The position numbers and the translations under genes are program-made. Positions 26,578 through 35,318 of a stretch of DNA of 64,000 bases are shown here, one piece after another. Numbering within the stretch: the first letter of the stretch is position 1; each line of letters starts with the position of its first letter. The stretch covers positions 874,501-938,500 of the forward strand of contig NZ_OY764015.1 in assembly GCF_963667775.1 (NCBI RefSeq). The letters run 5' to 3'. The DNA comes from an uncultured Trichococcus sp. (GTDB lineage: Bacteria > Bacillota > Bacilli > Lactobacillales > Aerococcaceae). The notes under the pieces were generated by a model. That model saw only the letters and a program-made list of their open reading frames with translations, did not search any database and was not told the origin of the DNA.

Positions 26578-27456
26578 TTAGCCTGCTGGGATTGCTACCA
26601 ATTTTGCTTTCAGGATCGCTTTTTTGTTTTTGTCTGGGATGTATTTACCTAGTTTTCCGGCAGCTTGCAACGCAACGCCTGCGAAATCCTCGGAGTCCAT
26701 AGTACGTGCAACCGGAATCGCAACACCCGCAACACCGACGCCGTCCGCTACAAAGTACACGTTATCGCCAGTCTGGAATTTAGCATCTGGCAACTCCACC
26801 AACTCGAACCCTTTGAACTTGTAAAGTGTTTGCTCATCCACGTTTGCAGAAGAGTTTTTTGCGGTAGTTGCCAGCTTAGAATCAATCAAGAAATTGTATA
26901 CGTCTGCTGTAACATAAGCAACCCACGCAACTGCATTAGATACGTTATTATTCACGAATTTTTTATGCGCTTCAGCAAATGCGTTCGTGACACCCGTTTC
27001 ACTTAATTCTGTTTCAGTCAACGTTGCGGACGCGCTAGACGAAATCGTAGCGCTCATGACGCCATCGTAGTTCTCAGCCCATGCCACGGCATGCAATGCC
27101 AAACGTTCTGCAACAACTTGCTCTGGGATGTCATTAACCGTGAAGTTATCAATACCTTCATGGATCGCCAGTGGCGTGTCGAATGGCACTTGTGTATCAG
27201 TCGACTTCACTTCTTTACGAACTCCGAAACGGTTTGTGTTGCCCGTACCTGCTCCGAAAGCTACCGCCGCGCCAGTTGAATAAGCTTGGATAACGACATC
27301 CGTGTCAGTCGTTTTCAAATTTAGGAAATTCGCATCTGCTTCTGCCCCTTGCAAAGTTTGGATAGTCCCTCCGAACGCTCTCAAAAATGCTGATTTTTTA
27401 GCGAACAACTCCGGCAACATACCTGCATATTGTTTTGTGTATAGTTTAATAGCCAT
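26578..27456 (-). CDS. Major capsid protein
   Basis: 292 residues; MAIKLYTKQYAGMLPELFAKKSAF, GVRKEVKSTDTQVPFDTPLAIHEGID and ILKAKLVAIPAG match HK97-fold capsid proteins of Listeria A118-like phages. No proteolytic prodomain is needed because a separate scaffold gene precedes it. Strong AGGAGAG site. Confidence 0.9.
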   Translation of the reverse strand: MAIKLYTKQYAGMLPELFAKKSAFLRAFGGTIQTLQGAEADANFLNLKTTDTDVVIQAYSTGAAVAFGAGTGNTNRFGVRKEVKSTDTQVPFDTPLAIHEGIDNFTVNDIPEQVVAERLALHAVAWAENYDGVMSATISSSASATLTETELSETGVTNAFAEAHKKFVNNNVSNAVAWVAYVTADVYNFLIDSKLATTAKNSSANVDEQTLYKFKGFELVELPDAKFQTGDNVYFVADGVGVAGVAIPVARTMDSEDFAGVALQAAGKLGKYIPDKNKKAILKAKLVAIPAG

Positions 27457-27472
27457 TTAAATTACTCTCCTG

Positions 27473-28024
27473 TTAAATAAATTTTTGCACCGCTGCAGCA
27501 AAGGCATCCGGTGGTGTCTGGGCACCCGCTTTAGGTGTTCCCCCCAGCGTAATGTTTGGCGCTTTGTTTGGTTCGGGATCTGCTGCCTGAAACAAAGCCG
27601 GCTTACTCGTTTTGATGCCTTCCAACGCTTCTGCCAATCCTTGCAAGCTGCCATCCTCACCCAACTCTAAATCTTTAAACGTAGGTAGCAACAGATCGAT
27701 GTAGTCCGGCAACGCGCCTTCTTTTGTCAACGCATCTTTCAACGCATACGACTTCGTGATTTCAGCTTGCTCGGATTTCAATCGTTGTACTTCCGTTTCG
27801 TATTCCGCAATCTTGGACTGCAAACCTTCGTTGTCCTTGTTGCTATTCTGCAACGTGGTCAGCGTTTCGTTCGCTGTCCTTAACTCTTCCACCTTCGAAT
27901 TGAAATCTGTCTTAGGTACCGCGTTTTTTGGAAATTCCGCGTCTATTTCCTTATTCGCCGCTTCCACGTCAACAGTTCCATCTTCTTTAGTGTGTTTATC
28001 TAAAATGCTCTTAATCCAATCCAT
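27473..28024 (-). CDS. Phage scaffold protein (GP20 type)
   Basis: 183 residues, strongly coiled coil (about 35-100) with Lys/Glu heptads and a disordered Pro/Ala-rich tail. Typical phage_GP20 scaffold that guides capsid assembly. ATG 28024 with GGAG eight bases upstream. Confidence 0.85.
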   Translation of the reverse strand: MDWIKSILDKHTKEDGTVDVEAANKEIDAEFPKNAVPKTDFNSKVEELRTANETLTTLQNSNKDNEGLQSKIAEYETEVQRLKSEQAEITKSYALKDALTKEGALPDYIDLLLPTFKDLELGEDGSLQGLAEALEGIKTSKPALFQAADPEPNKAPNITLGGTPKAGAQTPPDAFAAAVQKFI

Positions 28025-28129
28025 TATCAAAACTCCATTCCTTTTTATTCTGGTCGGTACCAGTTAGAGTTGCGGGATATTCCGCCCGCGTTCGGTGCTA
28101 AGACTTTTAGCGTCGTTCTTCAGGACGTG

Positions 28130-28152
28130 AAAAAAGCCGTCTATTAGACGAC
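28130..28152 (-). terminator. Terminator overlapping a stop codon
   Basis: GTCGTC, TAATA loop, GACGGC, then TTTTTTC on the minus strand. The loop contains the TAA of the gene at 28144-28371. Confidence 0.65.
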
Positions 28153-28371
28153 TTGAACGGATATCGGCTGAATTCTTTTGCCAATAACTGCTATTGATAT
28201 TTGTTTCGTTTCTATAAGTTGCTCTATCTGCTCATCAGTTAATTCCCATGCCGTTTCGATGATTGGAAACCCATCCTCTTCATACATTTTTGCAGGCAGA
28301 TCGTGACAACCATCTAATTTAAAAATAACGTTGCTGCCGTCCATAGTAATTGCCTTTAAACTCTTATCCAC
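28144..28371 (-). CDS. Small phage protein of unknown function
   Basis: 75 residues; MDKSLKAITMDGSNVIFKLDGCH then AWELTDEQIEQLIETKQISIAV. GTG start, with AAAGGGGTG seven bases upstream. No family recognised. Confidence 0.6.
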   Translation of the reverse strand: MDKSLKAITMDGSNVIFKLDGCHDLPAKMYEEDGFPIIETAWELTDEQIEQLIETKQISIAVIGKRIQPISVQVV

Positions 28372-28429
28372 TCAAACACCCCTTTTATTTACGCTTGTGC
28401 GGCTAGTCATCCACTAGCTGGAAGATGTT

Positions 28430-28445
28430 GGATCACCTCCTCTCT
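28430..28445 (-). promoter_or_regulatory. Unusually long anti-SD match
   Basis: The minus strand carries AGAGGAGGTGATCC, complementary to the conserved 3' end of 16S rRNA over at least 11 contiguous bases. It sits in a 137-bp gap between two head genes, without a good-sized gene at the expected distance. Confidence 0.5.
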
Positions 28446-28508
28446 AAAATTTACCGCTTGGGACGTTGTTCTTTGTCACTTGGTGTAAATTTAGCAAGGT
28501 CTCACCTC

Positions 28509-29654
28509 CTAGTCGTGTACGAACTCCCTAGAATAATCACGATGCAGCAAGCTTTCGTTTTCGCTGATCAGTTCGCGGATTGCTCCTTGTCGCTTGCGTA
28601 TCAGCTGACTGAATCGCTCGATTCCCTCTTTATCGCCTAGTGTCTCAGCTGCGCTTAGTGATTGCTTGGCTTTGCGCACGGCAACCTCTAGCCGCCTTTG
28701 CTTGGCCACAATCTCGGCGTTGGCTTGCGCTTCTTCTGGTGTCGGAGGCTCCGGCATGTTGTTCTTGTTGATGCCAGGAACGGCCGGATAAAACCGATGC
28801 GAGCAGTTGATGCCGCGTGTTCCGGATGGCGTTCCATACCCATAATCGTAAATCGATTTGATGTACTGCAACTCTTCCGGCGCTTCGGCAGTCGGCACCA
28901 TCAGCACCCAACCGCCTTGGATATGACTGCATTGTTCGCGTGCGGCGGCGTGTGTACTCATCAACGCGGTCACGATGCCATACTCCTTGGATCGCTCTAA
29001 TCGCAAATCATTAAACACGCGTTGTGTCGTTGACTTGATGACCGTCCGAACGTAGCGCTCAACGCTCCAAGGATTGCCGCCCTTGTCGATAAAGTCCGTT
29101 TCTAACCCTTTATCCACCATGGCATAAACCGAGCTGTAAAAGGCTTTATTTGGAGTTTGAAAGCCCGTGATGACTTTAGCAACCGTGTCATTCAAAACTT
29201 GCTGATAGGACTTTGCGATAGTCCCGCTGTAGTTCGTGCTGATTAACGTCTGGTTTACGTGATTGTCTAAATCTAGCCATTGACTATCCAAGTACCCATT
29301 GAGTATCTGATCGAGGTTCGTCCACGGTTTGACATCCACGTTCATCAAGTTTGCGAATTCCTGATTGGCTTCCGTTCCGATCTGATAGCCATCGCGCAAT
29401 ATCATCTCTTCCAGTTGCTTCCGGCTCACGTTGGCGGCTTGTTTGGTCAGTTCTGCGACTGTCTGCATGTTCATCATGCCTAACTGGTTCGTCTTTTCTA
29501 ATTGCCATTGCCATACCGTGTCGCCGTCCAACTCAACGCTTGTTTTTGTCTTCAGGCTCTTGATCAGCATCTTCAAGATTTCACTCTCGAGCGCAGCATA
29601 TGCATCTTGGATGTATGCGCCTTTTATGTCTAGTTGCCTAGGTGTGATAGCCAT
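28509..29654 (-). CDS. Phage minor head protein (Phage_min_cap2 type)
   Basis: 381 residues; AITPRQLDIKGAYIQDAY, NHVNQTLISTNYSGTIAKSY, and the conserved STHAAAREQCSHIQGGWV and GINCSHRFYPAVPG match the minor capsid family that enters the head with DNA (gp7-like). The His/Cys cluster is family-typical. The C-terminus is a charged helix. Confidence 0.88.
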   Translation of the reverse strand: MAITPRQLDIKGAYIQDAYAALESEILKMLIKSLKTKTSVELDGDTVWQWQLEKTNQLGMMNMQTVAELTKQAANVSRKQLEEMILRDGYQIGTEANQEFANLMNVDVKPWTNLDQILNGYLDSQWLDLDNHVNQTLISTNYSGTIAKSYQQVLNDTVAKVITGFQTPNKAFYSSVYAMVDKGLETDFIDKGGNPWSVERYVRTVIKSTTQRVFNDLRLERSKEYGIVTALMSTHAAAREQCSHIQGGWVLMVPTAEAPEELQYIKSIYDYGYGTPSGTRGINCSHRFYPAVPGINKNNMPEPPTPEEAQANAEIVAKQRRLEVAVRKAKQSLSAAETLGDKEGIERFSQLIRKRQGAIRELISENESLLHRDYSREFVHD

Positions 29655-29659
29655 CTACA

Positions 29660-29923
29660 TCACTCCCCGATGATATCGTATGTCTTCTCGAATATATCAG
29701 GCTTGCACGGATAAAATTCGCCGTTTACACCCTTGATAACATAATCTCCAACACTAACCCTCATCCAACCTTCTAGCGTTTCTATGTGTATCTCTACAAC
29801 CTCAGAAGCATAATGTTCTTGTTGGATGTTTAAGCAAGACCCCACAAAAGCCTTTACTTTATGTTCATTCTTTCCGTCGTATCTAACAAACTCAATCACT
29901 ACCGGCTTCTTTCTAGCTTTCAT
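29660..29923 (-). CDS. PGDYG-like small phage protein
   Basis: 87 residues; KKPVVIEFVRYDG and a C-terminal WMRVSVGDYVIKGVNGEFYPCKPDIFEKTYD, a very widespread signature of phage-borne proteins of unknown role. GGGGTG before ATG 29923 decides the start. Confidence 0.7.
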   Translation of the reverse strand: MKARKKPVVIEFVRYDGKNEHKVKAFVGSCLNIQQEHYASEVVEIHIETLEGWMRVSVGDYVIKGVNGEFYPCKPDIFEKTYDIIGE

Positions 29924-30173
29924 TTCTCTCACCCCTATCAGTTTCGATCAATACGCACGCATCAAAAGGCAGTTTGCGCCCGAGTAACATATGGTTTCCA
30001 AATATTTTCATGAATTCGTAGACCTGAAACGAAGTGTATCCCTCTTCATCCGCCATAACACCCGCAGCATAGCCTAGCGTTTTAGCGTAATGCTCTCTCA
30101 CGATCGCTTGGCCGTCTTCTGTCAATTTCGCTTTCACACGGTTGTTGACATTGCACTCAACATATCTCATCAT
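29913..30173 (-). CDS. Small phage protein of unknown function
   Basis: 86 residues, MMRYVECNVNNRVKAKLTEDG, helical with no motif I know. GGAGG upstream; overlaps the portal gene by four bases and the next by 11. Tightly packed, so surely a gene. Confidence 0.6.
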   Translation of the reverse strand: MMRYVECNVNNRVKAKLTEDGQAIVREHYAKTLGYAAGVMADEEGYTSFQVYEFMKIFGNHMLLGRKLPFDACVLIETDRGERNES

Positions 30174-31681
30174 TCAGCCTCCTCCGGCATCCCCATGCTG
30201 TTAAACATGCCGCTTGTGCGTTCAATTTGCCGCTTCATGCCTGATTGATACAACGCAAGCGCCTCTTCTTCAGGCAATTCAAGCACCTTCTCGAAGACTT
30301 TTTCGACCGGATAACCCAATCCGACCAACTTAACATAAAACGCAAGCTGTGCATCTTTGTCTTGAAATGCGCCATCATCAAACGAAACGCCGATATCATC
30401 GAAGGCGGGAATCTCGCCACTATAAACGCCGAGCGCCTTGCCTAACTCACAGACGGAAACGACCAACTCTTTGATAAACTTCTCGACCTCTGTAATCTGC
30501 ATCGATCGCGTCTTATAGGTCTGCGAGTTCTCGCTCACGACCTCAGTGGCCGTCTTCGTGCTTCTCACGCCGTTTGCATCAAACGTGAACGTTCCGGCAG
30601 ATAGCCCAACTTCCATCTCCAACGTTTTGAGATGGTAATTAATCGCGGAAATGTATTCCGGTGTACGGATGTCGCTCGTCAAGTCGTTGATTGTCATATC
30701 GTCCAGGTTCGCACCTGGGATAATTTGGAAGATATCCTCGTCCTCGTCAAAGTACTGCTGCACGCGCCCGGTCTCTCTATCCACGGTGCTGTTCATCAGC
30801 ATCTCGCTGACAGCTATGCGGCGCTTACCCTTTTTAATCTCCTGGTCAAACTCATCGTAGGTGCGATTAATCCGATCAAGAGTTTGCCGTGCGTTGTCGC
30901 ATACACCTAGCCCAAGCGGAGAATACGGATTGATATTGTTAAATCCACTCGGCTTCAAGTAAGCGAATATCGGACGGGTCAAATTGTTGAAGAACGTTTC
31001 TTCTTCGAGATCCTCGTACAACTCACTCAGAGGCACGCGAACCCCGACAGCCCCTTCTCGTTCCGATCGGTACAGTTCATTGGTTACGACATAGCGACCG
31101 CTATCCCACTCATGAAACTCCAACAACGTGTAATAAATCGTCCGCTTTCCATCCACTCGCGTTGTGGTAAATGGAATCGCGCACTCGCTGATGTTGTTCG
31201 TGTTGCTCTCGAGCGGATAGAAGGCATCTGCCAACGCCCAGGAGAACTCAATTTGATTTGTGCCTGTATCCAGATACGGACGACACGCAAGCCCGCCAAG
31301 CGCAAACATCGGCTCCAGGTACTTGCTGAAATTCTTCTTGAAATCATTATGTTCGAATACCGCGCCAATAAACTCAGCTGCAGGACCGTCCACTTCGATT
31401 TCGCATTGCTCATTAAAAACGACTGATGCATATTCATTTGCGACCTTCTTCAGCATGTTAATCGTCGAAGGCTCGCGCTCGACCATATTCTTATTGCTGT
31501 TCTTATACTTAATATTCGGATGCGCGCCCTCGTAGTACAGCAACGAGCGATTGATCCGCGCATATTCCTTTTTGTCCCCGTTAATCTTTGGGTGGTCCAA
31601 TACCGTCTCCAATGTGCTTACCATTCCCACTTTCGCACCTCCTCGCCTGAATAAACTTTTGATTCTATCTATAAAACGCAT
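30170..31681 (-). CDS. Phage portal protein
   Basis: 503 residues, A118/SPP1-type portal. Typical blocks: INRSLLYYEGAHPNIKYKN, GGLACRPYLDTGTNQIEFSW, NINPYSPLGLGVCDNARQTLDRIN and LSAGTFTFDANGVRSTKTATEV. Forms the dodecameric DNA gate at the capsid vertex. AAGGAGG seven bases before ATG 31681. Confidence 0.93.
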   Translation of the reverse strand: MRFIDRIKSLFRRGGAKVGMVSTLETVLDHPKINGDKKEYARINRSLLYYEGAHPNIKYKNSNKNMVEREPSTINMLKKVANEYASVVFNEQCEIEVDGPAAEFIGAVFEHNDFKKNFSKYLEPMFALGGLACRPYLDTGTNQIEFSWALADAFYPLESNTNNISECAIPFTTTRVDGKRTIYYTLLEFHEWDSGRYVVTNELYRSEREGAVGVRVPLSELYEDLEEETFFNNLTRPIFAYLKPSGFNNINPYSPLGLGVCDNARQTLDRINRTYDEFDQEIKKGKRRIAVSEMLMNSTVDRETGRVQQYFDEDEDIFQIIPGANLDDMTINDLTSDIRTPEYISAINYHLKTLEMEVGLSAGTFTFDANGVRSTKTATEVVSENSQTYKTRSMQITEVEKFIKELVVSVCELGKALGVYSGEIPAFDDIGVSFDDGAFQDKDAQLAFYVKLVGLGYPVEKVFEKVLELPEEEALALYQSGMKRQIERTSGMFNSMGMPEEAE

Positions 31682-31692
31682 GTCACACCTCC

Positions 31693-33003
31693 TTACACTC
31701 TCAGACCCCAGCGATTCCCCAAACTAGTACACAAGTAGCAAAATGCATCGCAGGTATGATCGTCAATCTTGATGACTTCTGGGTTCTCAGTATGTATCGT
31801 CTTTTCGTTCCACATAAATTTGCGGTGTTCATCAACGAATATCTTGTTGTTCTGAGTATTCAGATAATACAATCGGCCTTGCGCCATTAAATCTTGAACG
31901 TAATCGATCATCACGACTTTCTTTTTCTTCGCTACCGGATGCAAACGTATCTTGTAATCCAGATAGTATTGGTTACGCAATGCACCCTCGGCCGAGTCAA
32001 TCAATTCCAACTCAATCGGCTTTCCCCAACGCTTGCTTGTGTTCGTCACAAACGCGTTCAAATCCTTAGACATCTGACTAGGCGCCTTTTTGTTAACCTT
32101 GCCCATCGGCGAGTAGTAATCCGTATCCAACAAGATGACGTTCTGCTTGTTCGTGTACCCAACGCACAACGTGGCAGTGGCTGACACCTGATGCCCGCTA
32201 TCTGTCGAATAGGCGAGGTATAGGATGTACTCGTCATTAGGCAGCTTGTCCAACGGTTGCAGCAGATCGGCATTGTATACGTTTGTTCCTAGCCCTACCG
32301 ACTCGCCTAAATAGATATAGCGGTAATAGTCATAGTCATTACGCTTAATCCGCTCGATATCCGCAAGCATTTGCTCTGTGACGAAGCCTAACTCATCATC
32401 CAGATAACTTGATTCATGAACGAGGTAATCGTCCTCTAGCTTCATTTTTTCGGCCCATTCGTTTATCCATTCGTATGGATTACGTGGTGGGTTATATGAC
32501 CAGAAGAATCGCACCATGTCAGCACGCGGATGCACTTGCCTCATAAATGTCACGTTCGTTTGGTCAAACTCCTCTTCACTCTTGAACTCAGCCGCCTCTT
32601 CATACCAGACCGCGATTAAGTCTCCGATATCGTTTGACTTTAGCTTACTGAAATCATCCTGACCGTAGAAGTAGAATGTTGAGCCTGTTTTTTTATGCGT
32701 GATCTTGAATGGCGATACCGTACAATCGAACTCATCAAGGATTCGGAACTTACCCAGCGCCCATTGAATCTTCCGGAACACGGAATCGCGAATCGTATTG
32801 CCGACTTTCCTGATCACGACGATATTCGCTTTCTCGCCGATCTGGATGTACAAGATCATCATGAACGCCAACAGCAGCGCTATCACGGAGGACTTAAACG
32901 AGTTACGCCCGCCCTTTAAAATGTTAAACGGCTTTGGCGTCGTCCACACTTGTTGGAAGTTTGGGTTAACCTCTTTCGTTATGTCAATCTGGTTTGGGTC
33001 CAT
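31693..33003 (-). CDS. Terminase large subunit (PBSX/Terminase_3 type)
   Basis: 436 residues. ATPase Walker A GGRNSFKSS (about 32-40), Walker B region LIAVWYEEA (about 127-135) and coupling motif FWSYNPPRNPYEW. The C-terminal nuclease holds the acidic residues in AYSTDSGHQ, ELIDSAEG and KIDDHTCDAFCYL. Powers headful DNA packaging. Overlaps terS by 20 bases. Confidence 0.94.
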   Translation of the reverse strand: MDPNQIDITKEVNPNFQQVWTTPKPFNILKGGRNSFKSSVIALLLAFMMILYIQIGEKANIVVIRKVGNTIRDSVFRKIQWALGKFRILDEFDCTVSPFKITHKKTGSTFYFYGQDDFSKLKSNDIGDLIAVWYEEAAEFKSEEEFDQTNVTFMRQVHPRADMVRFFWSYNPPRNPYEWINEWAEKMKLEDDYLVHESSYLDDELGFVTEQMLADIERIKRNDYDYYRYIYLGESVGLGTNVYNADLLQPLDKLPNDEYILYLAYSTDSGHQVSATATLCVGYTNKQNVILLDTDYYSPMGKVNKKAPSQMSKDLNAFVTNTSKRWGKPIELELIDSAEGALRNQYYLDYKIRLHPVAKKKKVVMIDYVQDLMAQGRLYYLNTQNNKIFVDEHRKFMWNEKTIHTENPEVIKIDDHTCDAFCYLCTSLGNRWGLRV

Positions 33004-33748
33004 ACGGCACCCCCCACGGATTGTTGATGATTATCTGCTTGCCGCCGCTTCCGTCGCCTAATCGTTTCTGCAACTCCTGCATTGCCTTCTGCTTGTCGTA
33101 CAGTTTGATTACCGGACCATCACGGCCCATCTTCACTTCTTGTATCAAACTACCATCTATCTCAGATGCGTTCTTGAATCGCACGAAGTTCTTTATGACT
33201 TCCTGCAAATTACCTTCATCATCGATTTCGGCGCGTATCTCAGTCCCGAACTCAACAAAGTCAGAAACATCAGAGAATGCCTGTTTTGCCCATTGCTCAT
33301 CGATGTCAGCCGATTGGATAAATAACTGCTCATTCTTAGCGCTTTTCAAATCGGATAAACGCTTCTGAATGCGAACTTCTGCGAACAGCCTAGGGCCTAG
33401 TGTCCTTGCCGATTCATAGGCTATACCAGCACGCGCTTTTTGATAGGCTTTCGTCTTATTGAAATGTTTCAGGTACTCAAGGCAGAACACTTCTTCCCAA
33501 TCTTCTAGATCGCTGCTCTCTAATATCTCCTTAGCCTTCGGAGCAACTTTCTTTTTCGTTGCAACGTTTTTGCGTTGCGTTGCATTTTTGTTGCGTTGCG
33601 TTGCATCATCCGGTGAGCCGCGCTTCTGCCATTTTTCTCTGCTCTTACGGCTTCTGAGTGTGGCAGTCTTAATGCCATGCTTCTCTGCGAGATCCTTCAG
33701 ACTGATATCCGTGTTCTCAAATTCAGCTCTTATATTCTCCCAGTTCAT
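32984..33748 (-). CDS. Terminase small subunit
   Basis: 254 residues. An N-terminal HTH (about 1-35: DISLKDLAEKHGIKTATLRSR) is joined by a basic, Asn/Gln/Lys linker (about 45-75) to a Terminase_2 fold (about 80-254: FCLEYLKHFNKTKAYQKARAG). Recognises the packaging site and recruits TerL. The basic linker is encoded by short DNA repeats (33557-33605). Confidence 0.92.
   Translation of the reverse strand: MNWENIRAEFENTDISLKDLAEKHGIKTATLRSRKSREKWQKRGSPDDATQRNKNATQRKNVATKKKVAPKAKEILESSDLEDWEEVFCLEYLKHFNKTKAYQKARAGIAYESARTLGPRLFAEVRIQKRLSDLKSAKNEQLFIQSADIDEQWAKQAFSDVSDFVEFGTEIRAEIDDEGNLQEVIKNFVRFKNASEIDGSLIQEVKMGRDGPVIKLYDKQKAMQELQKRLGDGSGGKQIIINNPWGVPYGPKPD
33557..33605. repeat. Repeat cluster in terS: candidate pac site
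   Basis: TGCGTTGCGTTGCA occurs at 33571-33584 and again at 33592-33605, next to the perfect palindrome CGTTGCAACG at 33557-33566. Phages of the SPP1 type place the packaging site in or next to terS. Confidence 0.5.
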
Positions 33749-33766
33749 GTCATTTTCACCACCGCC

Positions 33767-33922
33767 CTACTTTTCTTTTATTTTATATTCATGCGCCAAA
33801 TGCCAACTGCACCGCTCGCATCCATCTGTATATTTCTTGTGCGTCTGAGTCAGTACGAAACCGGAATCCCGGTACTCAGCTACACACTTCCTGCACAGAT
33901 ACCGTTTATCATCCGTTCTCAT
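33767..33922 (-). CDS. Small CxxC zinc-finger phage protein
   Basis: 51 residues, MRTDDKRYLCRKCVAEY then DGCERCSWHLAHEYKIKEK. The two C-x2-C pairs suggest a zinc ribbon. GAGGTG seven bases before the ATG. Located between the terminator at 33947 and terS. Shorter than common gene-finder limits. Confidence 0.65.
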   Translation of the reverse strand: MRTDDKRYLCRKCVAEYRDSGFVLTQTHKKYTDGCERCSWHLAHEYKIKEK

Positions 33923-33946
33923 GCATTCACCTCTTTTTTTGCGCAC

Positions 33947-33976
33947 AAAAAAGGACGCTCACCAGTGTGAGCGCCC
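33947..33976 (-). terminator. Terminator before the packaging genes
   Basis: GGGCGCTCAC, 4-base loop, GTGAGCGTCC, then TTTTTTG on the minus strand. It closes the early/middle operon behind the RinA-like gene. Confidence 0.85.
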
Positions 33977-34040
33977 TAAAATACATGTATTTCAATATAC
34001 CACTATTGTACCTTGACAAGCTCCGTTTAGCAAGTTTTTA

Positions 34041-34448
34041 CTACTTAATGAGCCTAAATTCTGTCGCCAATTCTTCGAGAAACCTTTTACGCAATTTATT
34101 ACACAGATCAGGCGTTGTCTCCAGCTCTTGTGCAATGATGTCTATTTTCGTATCGTTGAAATAATGCGCTTCGACTATGCCGAATGTGATTGTGTCCGCA
34201 TTTTTTAACGTGCGCTCGATCACTGATTTGTGATGCTTGATCGCGTTCAGGTCCTCATCCTCTAGAATGCTCATGACTTTTCGTTCTGTCGGTCTTCCTA
34301 CCAAGCTGCTTCTGCCGCCGCCGATATTCTGATCTATATAAATTTCATCCGGATTCATTATGGAGGCTTCTTTGTTGCCAATCATCTTAACGTACTCCGG
34401 ATAAAGCTTCAGCATGCCCTCTAAATAATTCTTCGTGCAACGTCTCAT
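34041..34448 (-). CDS. RinA/ArpU-like late transcription activator
   Basis: 135 residues. IGGGRSSLVGRPTERKVMSIL (about 42-62) is a hallmark of the RinA/DUF722-like phage regulators, followed by a C-terminal HTH (FNDTKIDIIAQELETTPDLCNKLRKRFLEELA). Position just before terS matches activators of late genes. AAAGGGTG nine bases before the ATG. Confidence 0.75.
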   Translation of the reverse strand: MRRCTKNYLEGMLKLYPEYVKMIGNKEASIMNPDEIYIDQNIGGGRSSLVGRPTERKVMSILEDEDLNAIKHHKSVIERTLKNADTITFGIVEAHYFNDTKIDIIAQELETTPDLCNKLRKRFLEELATEFRLIK

Positions 34449-34452
34449 CCAA

Positions 34453-34767
34453 TCACCCTTTCACGTATTCAATCTCCCAGCCTTCCAACGGCCTTCTTTC
34501 TCCCCTGGCAACTTTTCGAACTGCTTCGGCTGACATCCCCAACTCATTGCCGGCTTCAATAGCCGTTCGGTAAGCTTTGAAAAACACTCCATTCCGGCTC
34601 ACAGTTACTCTCTTACGATACTCGGCTGGACACCCGTCCTTTTCGCTTAACTTTGCCAATGTCTGAAGCTTTACTATCCTGATATCATCATTTGGCAGCA
34701 GTTCCCATTTTTCGGGCAGCTCTTCCAGGTAATCATAAAATTCATTCGAGAACGCCACATCGATCAC
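34453..34767 (-). CDS. NUMOD/IENR1-like DNA-binding phage protein
   Basis: 104 residues. The C-terminal part (FFKAYRTAIEAGNELGMSAEAVRKVARGERRPLEGWEIEYV, about 62-103) is the helix-turn-helix repeat usually attached to homing endonucleases (NUMOD1/IENR1). No HNH or GIY-YIG nuclease is present here. GTG start; GTG 34758 in frame is an alternative. Could be a remnant of a free-standing intron endonuclease turned into a phage DNA-binder. Confidence 0.55.
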   Translation of the reverse strand: MIDVAFSNEFYDYLEELPEKWELLPNDDIRIVKLQTLAKLSEKDGCPAEYRKRVTVSRNGVFFKAYRTAIEAGNELGMSAEAVRKVARGERRPLEGWEIEYVKG

Positions 34768-35077
34768 CTGCCTTCTTCGTATTGATCAACGAACTTCCCT
34801 TTCCACCAGGGCCAAAGTAGTTGTATAGGACGATTTCCAGAAGGTCTATGCGATCGTCCGTTGTTTGTTTGGCATACCAATGTTTGTTGTATTTGTAAGT
34901 CCTTTTGTTAAGAGAATAAACGCGCATGCCATCCATGTAAATCCCATACACACCGTTGTTACATTTCATCGTCAAGCCAAGGTCAAACACTTTCTCCTGA
35001 AACTGACCCATCATTTTGTTATGTTCTTCTTCCGGCAATGTGAGCTTCCTCCTTTTTGTGTATGCAGGTAATTTCAT
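34742..35077 (-). CDS. Unknown early phage protein
   Basis: 111 residues; basic N-terminus (MKLPAYTKRRKLTLPEEEHNKM) then a compact beta-rich core GVYGIYMDGMRVYSLNKRTY. Overlaps the next genes by 26 and 4 bases. Not recognised. Confidence 0.55.
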   Translation of the reverse strand: MKLPAYTKRRKLTLPEEEHNKMMGQFQEKVFDLGLTMKCNNGVYGIYMDGMRVYSLNKRTYKYNKHWYAKQTTDDRIDLLEIVLYNYFGPGGKGSSLINTKKAGDRCGVLE

Positions 35078-35307
35078 TTGTCTACCTCAGTATCTTTCAT
35101 GTCCCTGATCATCGCTTCGATGTCCTTGAGCGCTCGACAGTATCCTCTCGGCTCGCCTTTACCGCTCCTGGTCTTTGCAAGGCTGAAATAGGTCTGCTGC
35201 ATCAATCCTATTTGAACGAGTAACAGATCCGCATCGATCAAACTATTTTTTGGCGGCTCCATCTGCTCTTGGATATCCTTTTTGCGAATAAAGAAATTAA
35301 ATGCCAT
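35074..35307 (-). CDS. Unknown early phage protein
   Basis: 77 residues, helical (MAFNFFIRKKDIQEQMEPPKN; YCRALKDIEAMIRDMKDTE). Overlaps the next gene as ATGA. Not recognised. Confidence 0.55.
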   Translation of the reverse strand: MAFNFFIRKKDIQEQMEPPKNSLIDADLLLVQIGLMQQTYFSLAKTRSGKGEPRGYCRALKDIEAMIRDMKDTEVDK

Positions 35308-35318
35308 CCAATCTCCTC

